Assembly: GCA_964614245.1 (NCBI GenBank)
Contig: CAZTKU010000134.1
Coordinates: 1 to 8,014 of the forward strand
Length of the DNA: 8,014 nt
Direction of reading: 5' to 3'
Source of the DNA: VGWB01 sp964614245
Lineage (GTDB): Bacteria > Bacteroidota > Ignavibacteria > UBA10030
In this document: in pieces, positions 1 to 7,311 of the stretch
Numbering within the stretch: the first letter of the stretch is position 1
Layout of the letters: each line of letters starts with the position of its first letter
The notes under the pieces: generated by a model
The model's database searches: none
What the model saw: the letters and a program-made list of their open reading frames with translations, nothing else
What the model was told of the DNA's origin: nothing
Translations under genes and position numbers: made by a program

Positions 1-31
1 TACTTCATCACTACACTCGTACACTCCTCCC

Positions 32-2575
32 TTACATCATCCCCTGTGGGTCGACATCGATAATCATCTGCACATCCTTGTTCTTCCCAAGCGCAGAGGA
101 CTCGTAGTGTTCTCGTGCTCTGAGCAGCACAGCGCGTAGCTGTGCACCGGCGGGATCGGTTGCCTTGAGATCCTTAACGATGACGTGTTTCCGGTACCGA
201 TTCTTGATCTTCGGAATAGCAGCGTCAGCAGGACCGAGCACGGTGAAGTACCTGCCGGCGCTCGGCTGCAAGAGTTCTGCAAACTTCTTCGCGTGGTGAT
301 GGACTTCGTTCTCCTTCTCGCCTTTGAACTCAATCAGGACGATTCGGGAGAACGGCGGGTAGTCGAGTTCTCTCCGGTATTCAAGCTCTTCGCGGTAGAA
401 AGCCGGAAAGTCGTGTGAAGCCACGTGCTTCAGGCTGTAATGTTCAGGTTGAAGGGTTTGGATAATGACTTCACCGGCGAGATCACTGCGCCCGGCTCTT
501 CCAGCGACTTGAGTGAGAAGCTGAAACGTTCGCTCTGCCGAGCGGAAATCGGGCAACAGCATCTGCGTGTCTGCTGAGATTACGCCGACAAGCGTCACGC
601 GGGGAAAGTCGAGCCCCTTTGCAACCATCTGGGTGCCAAGCAGGACATCGGCTTTGCCCGTCCCGAATTGGGTCAGCAGCTTGTCATGGGCTCCCTTACG
701 ACTTGTCGTATCGAGATCCATTCGTAAAACCCTCGCTTCAGGCAGAAGCTCCTGCAGCTCTTGTTGCACCTGCTGCGTCCCAAATGCGTGAAATCGAATC
801 TCAATTCCGTTGCACTTGGGGCATATCGTCGGGGGGGTCTTGACGAAGCCGCAGTAATGGCAGCGCAGATGCTTCTTCGTAGCATGGTAGGTGAGAGTGA
901 CCTCACAGTTCTCACACCGTTCCACATAGCCGCAATCGAAGCACTCCACGACGTGCGAAAAACCGCGCCGGTTCTGCAGCAAGATTGTACCCTCGTTCCT
1001 CTCAAGCCGTTCACGCATTTTGGTTTTCAGTACAAGCGACATCGAAGCCGTGGGGAGCCGTTTCGGGAACTCAGTCTTCTTCTCTTTTGCCAAGGTCTTG
1101 AACTCTTCATAGATGCGCCTGCGCTCCTTCGTCATATCAACGACCTCGATGCTCGGCAGCCTTGCGTTGTCCACCCGCTCAGGTAGCTCAAGCATTTCAT
1201 ATTTCCCGCTCAGGGCATTGTGATAGCTTTCCGCTGAGGGAGTTGCAGAACCCAGAATGACCACGGCTTTGGTGTTCGATGCACGAACGATGGCGACATC
1301 GCGTGCATTGTATCGGGGTGTGGGGTCGAACTGCTTGTAGGAAGCCTCGTGTTCTTCGTCTACGACGATGAGACCGAGGTTTCGCAGCGGGGCAAAAATG
1401 GCTGACCGTGGTCCGATGACGATCTTGATTCTTCCTTCGTGAGCAAGCCGCCACGTATCGTACCGTTCACCCACGGACATCTGACTGTGCATCACAGCTA
1501 CATCGCTGCCGAAGTGTGCCTTGAAACGGCGGACGGTCTGCGGAGTAAGAGAGATTTCCGGAACGAGCACGATTGCCGTTTTTCCTGCTGCCAGAACGAT
1601 GCGGATCGTCTCGATGTACACCTGGGTCTTCCCGCTCCCCGTGACACCATGAAGCAGAAACGTCCTGTAGCGCGCGTCCTGAATCGCAGCCGCGATGTTC
1701 TCCACTGCGCGTCGCTGGTATGGGTTCAGCGCGATGTCGGGCGGTGGCTCAATCGGTTCATAGTCGCTTTCGCGAACGACTTCTCGCAGCGTGAGAGTGA
1801 GCAATCCCTTCTGTTCCAGGGTCCTCAGTGTTGAGAGCGATGCGCCGGCGTGTTTCAGAACGCTCTGCGCGTGCTGCGCCCCTTCGGCTTCGGCGACCGC
1901 GCGAAGTACAGCCAGCTGCTTGTTTCGAAGATGATTGGATTTCCCGTTTGTGCTCTCAGTGGTTTTGCGAACGGAGTCACGTCCTCGATCGGTCAACTGG
2001 ACAAATCTCTCGCGCTTCGGTCTCGCCCGAGATTTGGCGATTTCCTCAAGCGCAATCCAGCCGGCCTGTTTCATCTGCTGCAGAACCGCGTGAATGCTCC
2101 GCGTCCGAGTTTTCTTCTGGAGTTGCGACACGGTGAGATCTTTGCTGTGTTCGAGGGCGCTGAGGATCGCGTGCTGCTTGGGCGCAGCCCGCTTTGTCGC
2201 TTCGAGCGCTGGGCGGATATCGTCGATTGTCAGGTGAACGTGCCGCGTGGTCTCGATCGTGAGTCCCTGCGGGGTGGCTGCCTTGAGTATTTCTCCCCAC
2301 GGAGCGAAGTAATATTCAGACATCCAGCGCGTGAGCTTGAGCATTTCCTCTGAGAATGTCGGCTCGGCATCGGGGATGTCAAGCAACGACTTGAGAGCTT
2401 GCGCGGGGGCTTTCGCCGGAAATCCGACGATGACGCCGGAGAGCTTCTTCTTCCCGAATGGGACGAGCACAAGCGACCCTGTCTGTGCAAGTGGCTGCAG
2501 CTCCGGGGGGACGATGTACGTAAAGGTCTTGTCAAGGGGAACGGGAAGAGCAATATCGACGAGGAACTGTTTCAT
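32..2575 (-). CDS. priA: Primosomal protein N' (replication restart helicase PriA)
   Basis: PriA is a 3'-5' superfamily 2 DNA helicase that binds abandoned replication forks and starts primosome assembly so DnaB can be reloaded. The 847-residue product has the family layout: an N-terminal DNA-binding domain (about 1-105), a winged-helix linker region (about 130-270), Walker A GVTGSGKT (310-317), the DEEH box (406-409), GSATP (442-446) and the last helicase motif QVAGRAGR (689-696). Eight cysteines of the two zinc sites are present (545, 548, 554, 557, 572, 575, 585, 588), so the protein looks intact. It is longer than E. coli PriA (732 aa). The extra length lies in the winged-helix region and in a charged stretch around 482-512. 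The start is the ATG preceding KQFLVDIALPVPL, a typical PriA beginning; no clear Shine-Dalgarno precedes it. It is the last gene of the minus-strand group waaA-larC-priA. Confidence 0.97.
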   Translation of the reverse strand: MKQFLVDIALPVPLDKTFTYIVPPELQPLAQTGSLVLVPFGKKKLSGVIVGFPAKAPAQALKSLLDIPDAEPTFSEEMLKLTRWMSEYYFAPWGEILKAATPQGLTIETTRHVHLTIDDIRPALEATKRAAPKQHAILSALEHSKDLTVSQLQKKTRTRSIHAVLQQMKQAGWIALEEIAKSRARPKRERFVQLTDRGRDSVRKTTESTNGKSNHLRNKQLAVLRAVAEAEGAQHAQSVLKHAGASLSTLRTLEQKGLLTLTLREVVRESDYEPIEPPPDIALNPYQRRAVENIAAAIQDARYRTFLLHGVTGSGKTQVYIETIRIVLAAGKTAIVLVPEISLTPQTVRRFKAHFGSDVAVMHSQMSVGERYDTWRLAHEGRIKIVIGPRSAIFAPLRNLGLIVVDEEHEASYKQFDPTPRYNARDVAIVRASNTKAVVILGSATPSAESYHNALSGKYEMLELPERVDNARLPSIEVVDMTKERRRIYEEFKTLAKEKKTEFPKRLPTASMSLVLKTKMRERLERNEGTILLQNRRGFSHVVECFDCGYVERCENCEVTLTYHATKKHLRCHYCGFVKTPPTICPKCNGIEIRFHAFGTQQVQQELQELLPEARVLRMDLDTTSRKGAHDKLLTQFGTGKADVLLGTQMVAKGLDFPRVTLVGVISADTQMLLPDFRSAERTFQLLTQVAGRAGRSDLAGEVIIQTLQPEHYSLKHVASHDFPAFYREELEYRRELDYPPFSRIVLIEFKGEKENEVHHHAKKFAELLQPSAGRYFTVLGPADAAIPKIKNRYRKHVIVKDLKATDPAGAQLRAVLLRAREHYESSALGKNKDVQMIIDVDPQGMM

Positions 2576-2584
2576 TGATGTAGT

Positions 2585-2624
2585 GACTCATTGAACCAGT
2601 GGGTCAATTTTCTCTCGAGGATCC
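2585..2624. repeat. Diverged direct repeat copy A (larC-tail-like)
   Basis: This segment resembles the 3' end of larC at 2719-2766. Both copies start with GACTCATTG and both contain GTCAATT-TCTCTC-AGGAT with scattered substitutions; copy B is 8 bp longer in the middle. Read on the minus strand, copy A encodes ILERKLTH, matching the real larC ending ILERELTP. Its frame continues for nine more codons to a TGA that overlaps the priA ATG as ATGA. It may be a leftover of a local duplication or insertion. Confidence 0.55.
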
Positions 2625-2634
2625 ATCAAAAGCC

Positions 2635-2710
2635 GGGAGGGGGCCCCGCCAGACCGCGTGGTGGGCTGGTTTGCTCCCGACCATCGTTGCCCCAAGCGGA
2701 ACCCCCTCCC
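2635..2710. repeat. GC-rich 9-bp inverted repeat in larC-priA gap
   Basis: GGGAGGGGG at 2635-2643 is exactly complementary to CCCCCTCCC at 2702-2710, with a 58-nt loop. The left arm runs into the palindrome GGGGCCCC (2640-2647). In mRNA of the waaA-larC-priA direction this could fold between larC and priA. No T-run follows on the minus strand, so it is not a standard intrinsic terminator. It lies between the two larC-tail repeats. No gene is evident in the 162-bp gap. Confidence 0.45.
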
Positions 2711-2718
2711 AACTTCTG

Positions 2719-2766
2719 GACTCATTGCCTCAATCATTCAAGGCGTCAATTCTCTCTCAAGGATTC
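2719..2766. repeat. Direct repeat copy B (overlaps larC 3' end)
   Basis: This is the partner of copy A at 2585-2624, displaced by 134 bp at the shared GACTCATTG. It contains the last codons and stop of larC (the stop is TCA on the plus strand at 2738-2740) and 19 bp downstream of the stop. Because this copy sits in the intact gene, it is probably the one under coding constraint. Confidence 0.55.
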
Positions 2767-3904
2767 GATATACTTCAATCAACGGCATGTTCCTTTCTGT
2801 CGCGATGCGCCTGCATTCCTCGAATTCTGGCACAAGCCTTTCGCGTCCATCGTGCAAAACGGACTTGACGCTGATCGTTCCTAATGACGTCATCACCTGT
2901 TTTGCGGAGCGCTGAAGCTTTCGTCGCTCGATGGATTGAATGCGTACGCCAAGCGTTGACGTCTCGAGGAACAGAACATCCAGGATGGTGTCGAGCTTGG
3001 CCCGCTCGACGAGCGTCGACAGAAGCACGCCCGCGCGCCCCTTCTTCATCAAGATGGGTGTCAGATATGCGTCGTGAGCCCCAGCCGCAAAGAGCTTCTC
3101 GATGACATAAGGATGGATCTCCGGATTCATGTCGTCAATGTTCGTTTCGACAGAAACGATTTCATCGTGCGCGTACGCCGGGCCCATCTGTCCGATCAAG
3201 ATTCGGAGCAGGTTGGGTATCTCGTCAATCTCTGTCGTCCCGGCGCCGTAGCCGATCGATTCGATCACCAGCCGCTCCATCGAGAGGGTCCCGGCAGAAA
3301 GAGCCTTGATGATCGCCGCGCCGGTCGGCGTGGTGAGCTCATGCGGAATGTCCGTGAGAACAGTCGGGTAATCTTTGAGTATCTCCAGCGTGGCCGGAGT
3401 AGGGATCGGCATGTTACCGTGCTGCGTGTGCACAAGACCGCCTTGGCCAAGCTTGACGGGCGAGGAATAAACCTGTTCGATGCCGAGGGCCTCGAGGCAG
3501 ATAGCCGTTCCAACGATATCGATCAGCGAATCAATTGCGCCGACTTCGTGGAAATGTACTTTATCAATCGTTGAGTTGTGGACTTTCGCTTCGGCGAGTG
3601 CGACTTCATGAAAAATGCGCAATGCCCGATCTTTCACACGCTCGCCCAGACTACTCTTCTCGATGAGGTCGTTGATGTCGCGAAGATGGCGATGGTACTT
3701 CGGATGTTCGGAGACGATCACATCAACCTTCGTCGCGACGATGCCAGATCGCTCGATGTGCCGGCTCGTCACTTCGTAACCTGTCAGGCTAAGCCTCTTC
3801 AGCTCGGCGGTGAGATCGCCAATCCGCACCCCGGCGCCGACAAAAGCTCCGAGGGTCATGTCACCGCTGATGCCTGCAATTGTGTCGAAAAACGCTATTC
3901 TCAT
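2738..3904 (-). CDS. larC: Nickel pincer cofactor biosynthesis protein LarC
   Basis: LarC is a CTP-dependent cyclometallase that inserts nickel into the pyridinium bis-thiocarboxylate precursor, the last step in making the nickel-pincer nucleotide used by lactate racemase (LarA) and its relatives. The 388-residue product is of normal family length. It begins with the hallmark FDTIAGISGDM (6-16), followed by HRHL (71-74), VHFHEVGAIDSLIDIVG (116-132), ELTTPTGAAI (189-198), NIDDMNP (255-261) and KKGRAG (287-292) with STLGVR (316-321) in the C-terminal domain. Unlike the well-known Lactobacillus gene, it is one uninterrupted frame, so no frameshift is needed. The ATG is chosen because family members start just before the FD...GISGDM motif. 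An AGGAGG lies 23 nt upstream, unusually far. No larA, larB or larE is in the window. The last residues, ILERELTP, recur in degenerate form downstream. Confidence 0.93.
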   Translation of the reverse strand: MRIAFFDTIAGISGDMTLGAFVGAGVRIGDLTAELKRLSLTGYEVTSRHIERSGIVATKVDVIVSEHPKYHRHLRDINDLIEKSSLGERVKDRALRIFHEVALAEAKVHNSTIDKVHFHEVGAIDSLIDIVGTAICLEALGIEQVYSSPVKLGQGGLVHTQHGNMPIPTPATLEILKDYPTVLTDIPHELTTPTGAAIIKALSAGTLSMERLVIESIGYGAGTTEIDEIPNLLRILIGQMGPAYAHDEIVSVETNIDDMNPEIHPYVIEKLFAAGAHDAYLTPILMKKGRAGVLLSTLVERAKLDTILDVLFLETSTLGVRIQSIERRKLQRSAKQVMTSLGTISVKSVLHDGRERLVPEFEECRRIATERNMPLIEVYRILERELTP

Positions 3905-3919
3905 AGTCGTTAGATATGC

Positions 3920-3959
3920 TGAGCCTTCCTCCTCAATGTCTCGGGGACCTGATGGCTCA
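3920..3959 (-). other. Inverted repeat spanning waaA stop and larC leader
   Basis: On the minus strand TGAGCC, whose TGA is the waaA stop codon, pairs with GGCTCA 28 nt later; a flanking G-U pair could extend it to seven. The loop contains the purine-rich AGGAGGAA that is the only Shine-Dalgarno-like sequence before larC. This could couple or modulate translation of larC, but a 6-bp repeat over this distance can easily arise by chance. Confidence 0.25.
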
Positions 3960-5240
3960 ATGATTCAGTACCTTCTCGAGATAGTCGAGAAACCGATCCG
4001 TAGCCCCGATATTTTCCTTCACGAGTCGTAAGGACTCCGCGCCTGCCTTCGTGCGAGCTTTCTTGTCGTTGAAAAGCTTTCGGAGGTGAGTGTAGCACTC
4101 CTCCTGGCTTGTGACGACGAAGCTCCCGCCGCGCCGGACGAGTTCCAGAGCCTCCTGGGAATTCTGGTGCTTCGGCCCATAGAGCACCGGAATGCCGTAC
4201 ACCGCTGGCTCAAGCACGTTGTGGATCCCCTGCCGGAAACTCCCGCCGACGTAGGCAACATCGGCATACTGATACAGGGCCATCAGAATCCCGATGCCGT
4301 CGACCAGAATGACGTTTTCGTCCGAGAAGTCATTCAGGTCGGAAAACCGGATATAACGGAGGGAATAGTTCAGCGCAAGCTCCAAGCGCTCCAACGTATC
4401 GATCGTCGGTTCGTGGGGGACAAGAATCATGACGGCATTGGAGTCATGCTGTGCGATTCGCCGGAATGCAGGCAAAACGACCGCTTCATCCTCCTCCCAA
4501 CTGCTCCCTACGACAAGAACCCTCTTGCGCTTCAAAATATCCGGAGGAATCAGGTGTTTTGATCGAGCCTCTTCGCTTCGCTGCCACACTTGGTCGTACC
4601 GGGTCTCGCCGATGACGTGGAGTTCCGGCCGCGTCAATTGAAAATTGCCAAATGAGTCGATGTCTGACTGAGAAACGGTCAAGATCGACGTGATGCTTTC
4701 GTAGACCTGGCGGTGGAAGCTTCTCACGAAGGGATAGTGCCGAGACGAGTTTTTGCGCAGGGTTGCATTGGCAATGAGCGTTGGGATGTTGCGCTTCCGA
4801 AGTTCCCACACGTGATTGGGCCAAATGTCGTACCGAACCATGATGGCTGCAGAAGGCCGGATGAGGTCAACGAATCGGCGCGCGTTCGCACTGCTGTCGA
4901 AGGGGATATAGGTGATCAGCGATGCAAGCTTATAATTCCGCGAGTGTTCGTACCCGGAAGGGGAAAAGAAAGTCACAATGATGTCGAGATCATTGTACTT
5001 TCGTCTCAGTGCCGCAATGATCGGTTTGGCCTGTTCAAACTCACCCATAGACGACGAATGGAACCAGATGCGCCGGCTCTTCGTGAGCTTCTGGATATCC
5101 TGTTCGAGTTGCTGTAAGAGACCCCGTCGGCCACGGAGGCCTCGTCGAATCTTCCGATTGACAAGCGCACCGACGCGGAGGAGTAGCCAGAAGAGAGGAA
5201 TGACGAGGATATTGTACACCAGGTACCAGAAGCGTTGCAT
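3957..5240 (-). CDS. waaA: 3-deoxy-D-manno-octulosonic acid (Kdo) transferase, lipid A-specific
   Basis: WaaA/KdtA transfers Kdo from CMP-Kdo to the lipid A precursor on the cytoplasmic face of the inner membrane, the first step of the LPS inner core. The 427-residue product has a hydrophobic N-terminal anchor (about 5-25) followed by a basic stretch. A GT-B glycosyltransferase fold follows. The N-terminal half has HSSSMGE (61-67), in which Glu67 matches the family's catalytic base, and FFSPSGYE (91-98). The C-terminal half has GSSWEEDE (245-252), VPHEP (274-278), VGGSF (331-335), a GIHNVLEP segment (338-345) and YGPKHQN (354-360). The length is normal. The start is the ATG that keeps the whole membrane anchor; only a weak AAGG/GAAAAG purine stretch precedes it. 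It is the first gene of the minus-strand group, 52 bp before larC. How many Kdo residues it adds cannot be told from sequence. Confidence 0.95.
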   Translation of the reverse strand: MQRFWYLVYNILVIPLFWLLLRVGALVNRKIRRGLRGRRGLLQQLEQDIQKLTKSRRIWFHSSSMGEFEQAKPIIAALRRKYNDLDIIVTFFSPSGYEHSRNYKLASLITYIPFDSSANARRFVDLIRPSAAIMVRYDIWPNHVWELRKRNIPTLIANATLRKNSSRHYPFVRSFHRQVYESITSILTVSQSDIDSFGNFQLTRPELHVIGETRYDQVWQRSEEARSKHLIPPDILKRKRVLVVGSSWEEDEAVVLPAFRRIAQHDSNAVMILVPHEPTIDTLERLELALNYSLRYIRFSDLNDFSDENVILVDGIGILMALYQYADVAYVGGSFRQGIHNVLEPAVYGIPVLYGPKHQNSQEALELVRRGGSFVVTSQEECYTHLRKLFNDKKARTKAGAESLRLVKENIGATDRFLDYLEKVLNH

Positions 5241-5545
5241 CAGCTTTTCAACCTTGTCGGTGAATTTGTAAGGTCATACACGAAATTCTGATGCTCCACC
5301 CGCGCGGGGGCTTGGATGCACGACGTCTCGACGTGAGAGTGTTGCCGAACTCGGACATCTTGTGGCACTGCACGGGGCCTTTCCCGAGTGCTCGAAGACG
5401 ACTTCCTATTCTTATGGACTGGAGGAGTCTAACAGTGACCACGGCGCACAAACGAAGGAAGTACAACGCTGCGAACGATTGCTGGAATCGAGAAGGCCGT
5501 GCTATTGTAGAGAGATTTTGTCCGAAAAGCAAGAAACCGGCTTCC
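5241..5545. other. Divergent intergenic region, no gene recognised
   Basis: This stretch lies between the start of the minus-strand waaA and the promoter of the plus-strand kinase. Open frames exist on both strands but their products are arginine-rich, low-plausibility sequences without recognisable motifs. I found no tRNA, no strong hairpin and no convincing promoter for waaA, although one should lie here. At its right edge an imperfect dyad, GAAACCGGCTTC (5533-5544, 10 of 12 symmetric positions), sits just before the kinase -35 box. Confidence 0.5.
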
Positions 5546-5574
5546 TTGACTAAGTGGGCGAATCTTGCTATTAT
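5546..5574 (+). promoter_or_regulatory. Sigma-70-type promoter for the sensor kinase gene
   Basis: The -35 box TTGACT (5546-5551) and the -10 box TATTAT (5569-5574) each match five of six consensus positions and are separated by the ideal 17 bp. Transcription would begin near 5581, giving a leader of about 40 nt before the ATG at 5620. The classic spacing and boxes suggest a housekeeping sigma-70 promoter rather than the divergent Bacteroidetes type. Confidence 0.7.
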
Positions 5575-5608
5575 CCGTTGTCTTTATTGCTCGCGCTGTC
5601 CTAACGTC

Positions 5609-5613
5609 GGAGG
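5609..5613 (+). promoter_or_regulatory. Ribosome binding site that decides the kinase start
   Basis: GGAGG ends 6 nt before the ATG at 5620. A TTG immediately upstream (5617) is also in frame, but would leave only 3 nt of spacing, so the ATG is preferred. Confidence 0.75.
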
Positions 5614-5619
5614 ATCTTG

Positions 5620-7251
5620 ATGGCCATTACTGGTCGGCAGCTTGATGCGCTACGAGCCTCGCTGGTGTTCAAAGGGCTCAGCGACCAAGATCTGCAGACG
5701 ATCGTTCCTCTCCTTAAGGAAGAATCCTATGCTGCCGGCACAGTCCTCATGGACATCGATGCGCCCGCTGATAAGGTTTTTCTGATCGAGAAGGGTAAGG
5801 TCAAGATCTCCCGACACACGGCATACCGTGAGGAGACCACACTCAACATTCTTGAAGCAGGCAACATCGTCGGAGAGCTTGGGGTCGTCGATGCTCATGG
5901 ACGCTCTGCCCGAGCTACGTGTTTGGAGACCACCGCTGTCTTTGTGCTACCCCAGAAGGAGTTTGAAGCTCTTCTCGCTCGCCAGAGTATCATTTCCAGC
6001 AATGTACTCAGGGAGCTGACAAGCCGGTTGCGACGAGCGAATGACAACATTGTTCAACAGCTCGAGACACAGCACCGTGCCTCGGAAGGTCGACTCAGTA
6101 AGCTCCACAAGCTCATCGAGGCCACCAAGATCGTCAACTCAACTCTGGATCTCGACAAATTGCTGGGACTGATTCTCGACTCCGCGGTGAGCAGCACAGA
6201 TGCGGATCGGGGAACCGTGTATATGGTCGATGCGATCAAGCAGGAGTTGTGGTCGAAGGTGCTGCAAGGGGACAACATGGTAGAGATTCGTCTCCCGATG
6301 GGGAAGGGGATTGCCGGATATGTGGCGCAATCAGGGGAGACGATCAACATCCCCGACGCGTACAGCGACCCGCGCTTCAACCCGGAGGTGGACAAACGCA
6401 GCGGCTATCGGACGCGGAATATCCTGTGCATGCCCATGCGAAACAAAGATGGGACGATCATCGGCGTATTCCAGTTACTCAACAAGAGCGAGGAGGCGTT
6501 CACTGCCGACGATGAACAGTTCATCGATGCCTTCTCGACGCATGCATCGATCGCGATTGAAAATGCACGTATGGCACAGGAGATGGTGGCCAACGAGCGG
6601 CTCTCCGCCGTCGGACGTATGGCCAGCGTCATCATCCACGATATTAAGAATCCGATGGGCACCCTGCGCGTTTACGCCCAGGTGATGAAGAAGAAATCGG
6701 GCAACGAAGAGGCTGCAAAGCTCGCCGACGAGATGATCCACCAAGTGGACCGGTTTGTGAACATGACGCAGGAGATCCTCGATTTCACACGCGGGATTAG
6801 CTCGATGAATATTGAGGAACTCGACTTCGCCGAAGTGATGGGCGGTGTGCTCGATTTCATTGAGAAAGATCTTACCAAAAACAACGTGCAGCTGATCCGC
6901 AAGACGCAGTTTCGGGGCAATCTGAAGATGGATCAGGACAAGATGGTGCGGGTGTTCTACAACATCGCCAGCAACGCGCGCGATGCTATGCCCCAGGGTG
7001 GATCGCTCACGGTTGTCACTGAGCCGAGTGATGGGTTCGTCAAGATCGAATTCACAGATAGTGGAAGCGGCATGCCGGAAGAAGTGAAACGAAAGATCTT
7101 CGAGCCGTTCATGACGTACGGGAAGAAGCACGGCACGGGCCTCGGCATGGCCATCGTCAAAAAGGTCATTGACGACCATAAGGGTAGGATTGAAATCGAT
7201 AGTGAGTTGGGAAAAGGCACGACGATCCGCATCCTCCTTCCTACTGCGTAA
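5620..7251 (+). CDS. Sensor histidine kinase with cyclic-nucleotide-binding and GAF domains
   Basis: This is a 543-residue predicted two-component sensor kinase with no membrane segment or signal peptide, so it probably senses a cytoplasmic signal. Order of domains: a CRP-like cyclic nucleotide-binding domain (about 15-125) whose phosphate cassette keeps GEL (85-87) and RSA (95-97), with Glu86 and Arg95 nine residues apart as in cAMP-binding proteins; a helical linker (about 128-165) with coiled-coil character; a GAF domain (about 170-316) ending in NK-x4-F-x3-DE (288-299); the dimerisation/phosphoacceptor helix with H-box HDIKNPMG (His340); and a HATPase domain with N-box NIASNARDAM (448-457), DSGSGM (480-485) and GTGLGM (505-510). 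All catalytic motifs are intact. There is no receiver domain and no response regulator in view. It has its own promoter and reads away from waaA. The bound ligand and target are unknown. Confidence 0.93.
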   Translation: MAITGRQLDALRASLVFKGLSDQDLQTIVPLLKEESYAAGTVLMDIDAPADKVFLIEKGKVKISRHTAYREETTLNILEAGNIVGELGVVDAHGRSARATCLETTAVFVLPQKEFEALLARQSIISSNVLRELTSRLRRANDNIVQQLETQHRASEGRLSKLHKLIEATKIVNSTLDLDKLLGLILDSAVSSTDADRGTVYMVDAIKQELWSKVLQGDNMVEIRLPMGKGIAGYVAQSGETINIPDAYSDPRFNPEVDKRSGYRTRNILCMPMRNKDGTIIGVFQLLNKSEEAFTADDEQFIDAFSTHASIAIENARMAQEMVANERLSAVGRMASVIIHDIKNPMGTLRVYAQVMKKKSGNEEAAKLADEMIHQVDRFVNMTQEILDFTRGISSMNIEELDFAEVMGGVLDFIEKDLTKNNVQLIRKTQFRGNLKMDQDKMVRVFYNIASNARDAMPQGGSLTVVTEPSDGFVKIEFTDSGSGMPEEVKRKIFEPFMTYGKKHGTGLGMAIVKKVIDDHKGRIEIDSELGKGTTIRILLPTA

Positions 7252-7260
7252 CACGAATCT

Positions 7261-7276
7261 GGCACCAGAGCGTGCC
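7261..7276 (+). other. Small hairpin between kinase and macro-domain gene
   Basis: GGCAC-CAGAGC-GTGCC forms a 5-bp perfect stem with a 6-nt loop, 9 nt after the kinase stop codon. No T-tract follows, so it is not a convincing intrinsic terminator. It might act as a processing or stability element if the two genes share a transcript, or it may be chance. Confidence 0.25.
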
Positions 7277-7311
7277 GCTCCTCCACACGGCATTCCCTCA
7301 ACCTTCTCCCC

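Noticed and set aside
761..1186. Plus-strand open frame of 141 codons opposite the PriA zinc-binding region
   Set aside because: The PriA frame contains the conserved cysteines here; the antisense product looks random.
1850..2353. Plus-strand open frame of 167 codons opposite priA
   Set aside because: It is antisense to the well-supported N-terminal part of PriA, and the product has no recognisable motif.
2614..2624. CTCGAGGATCC, adjoining XhoI and BamHI sites that resemble a cloning polylinker
   Set aside because: The paralogous copy at 2753-2763 reads nearly the same (CTCAAGGATTC), so this is explained by natural sequence and not by vector contamination.
5370..5440. Possible tRNA-like stretch in the intergenic region
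   Set aside because: No closing acceptor stem, no T-loop consensus and no consistent anticodon arm could be drawn.
5248..5532. Possible minus-strand small gene of 94 codons upstream of waaA
   Set aside because: No ribosome binding site or recognisable domain, and a composition typical of a non-coding frame.
5291..5620. Possible small gene of 109 codons in the divergent intergenic region
   Set aside because: It overlaps the kinase promoter and ribosome binding site, has no good start signal, and its product is arginine-rich without motifs.
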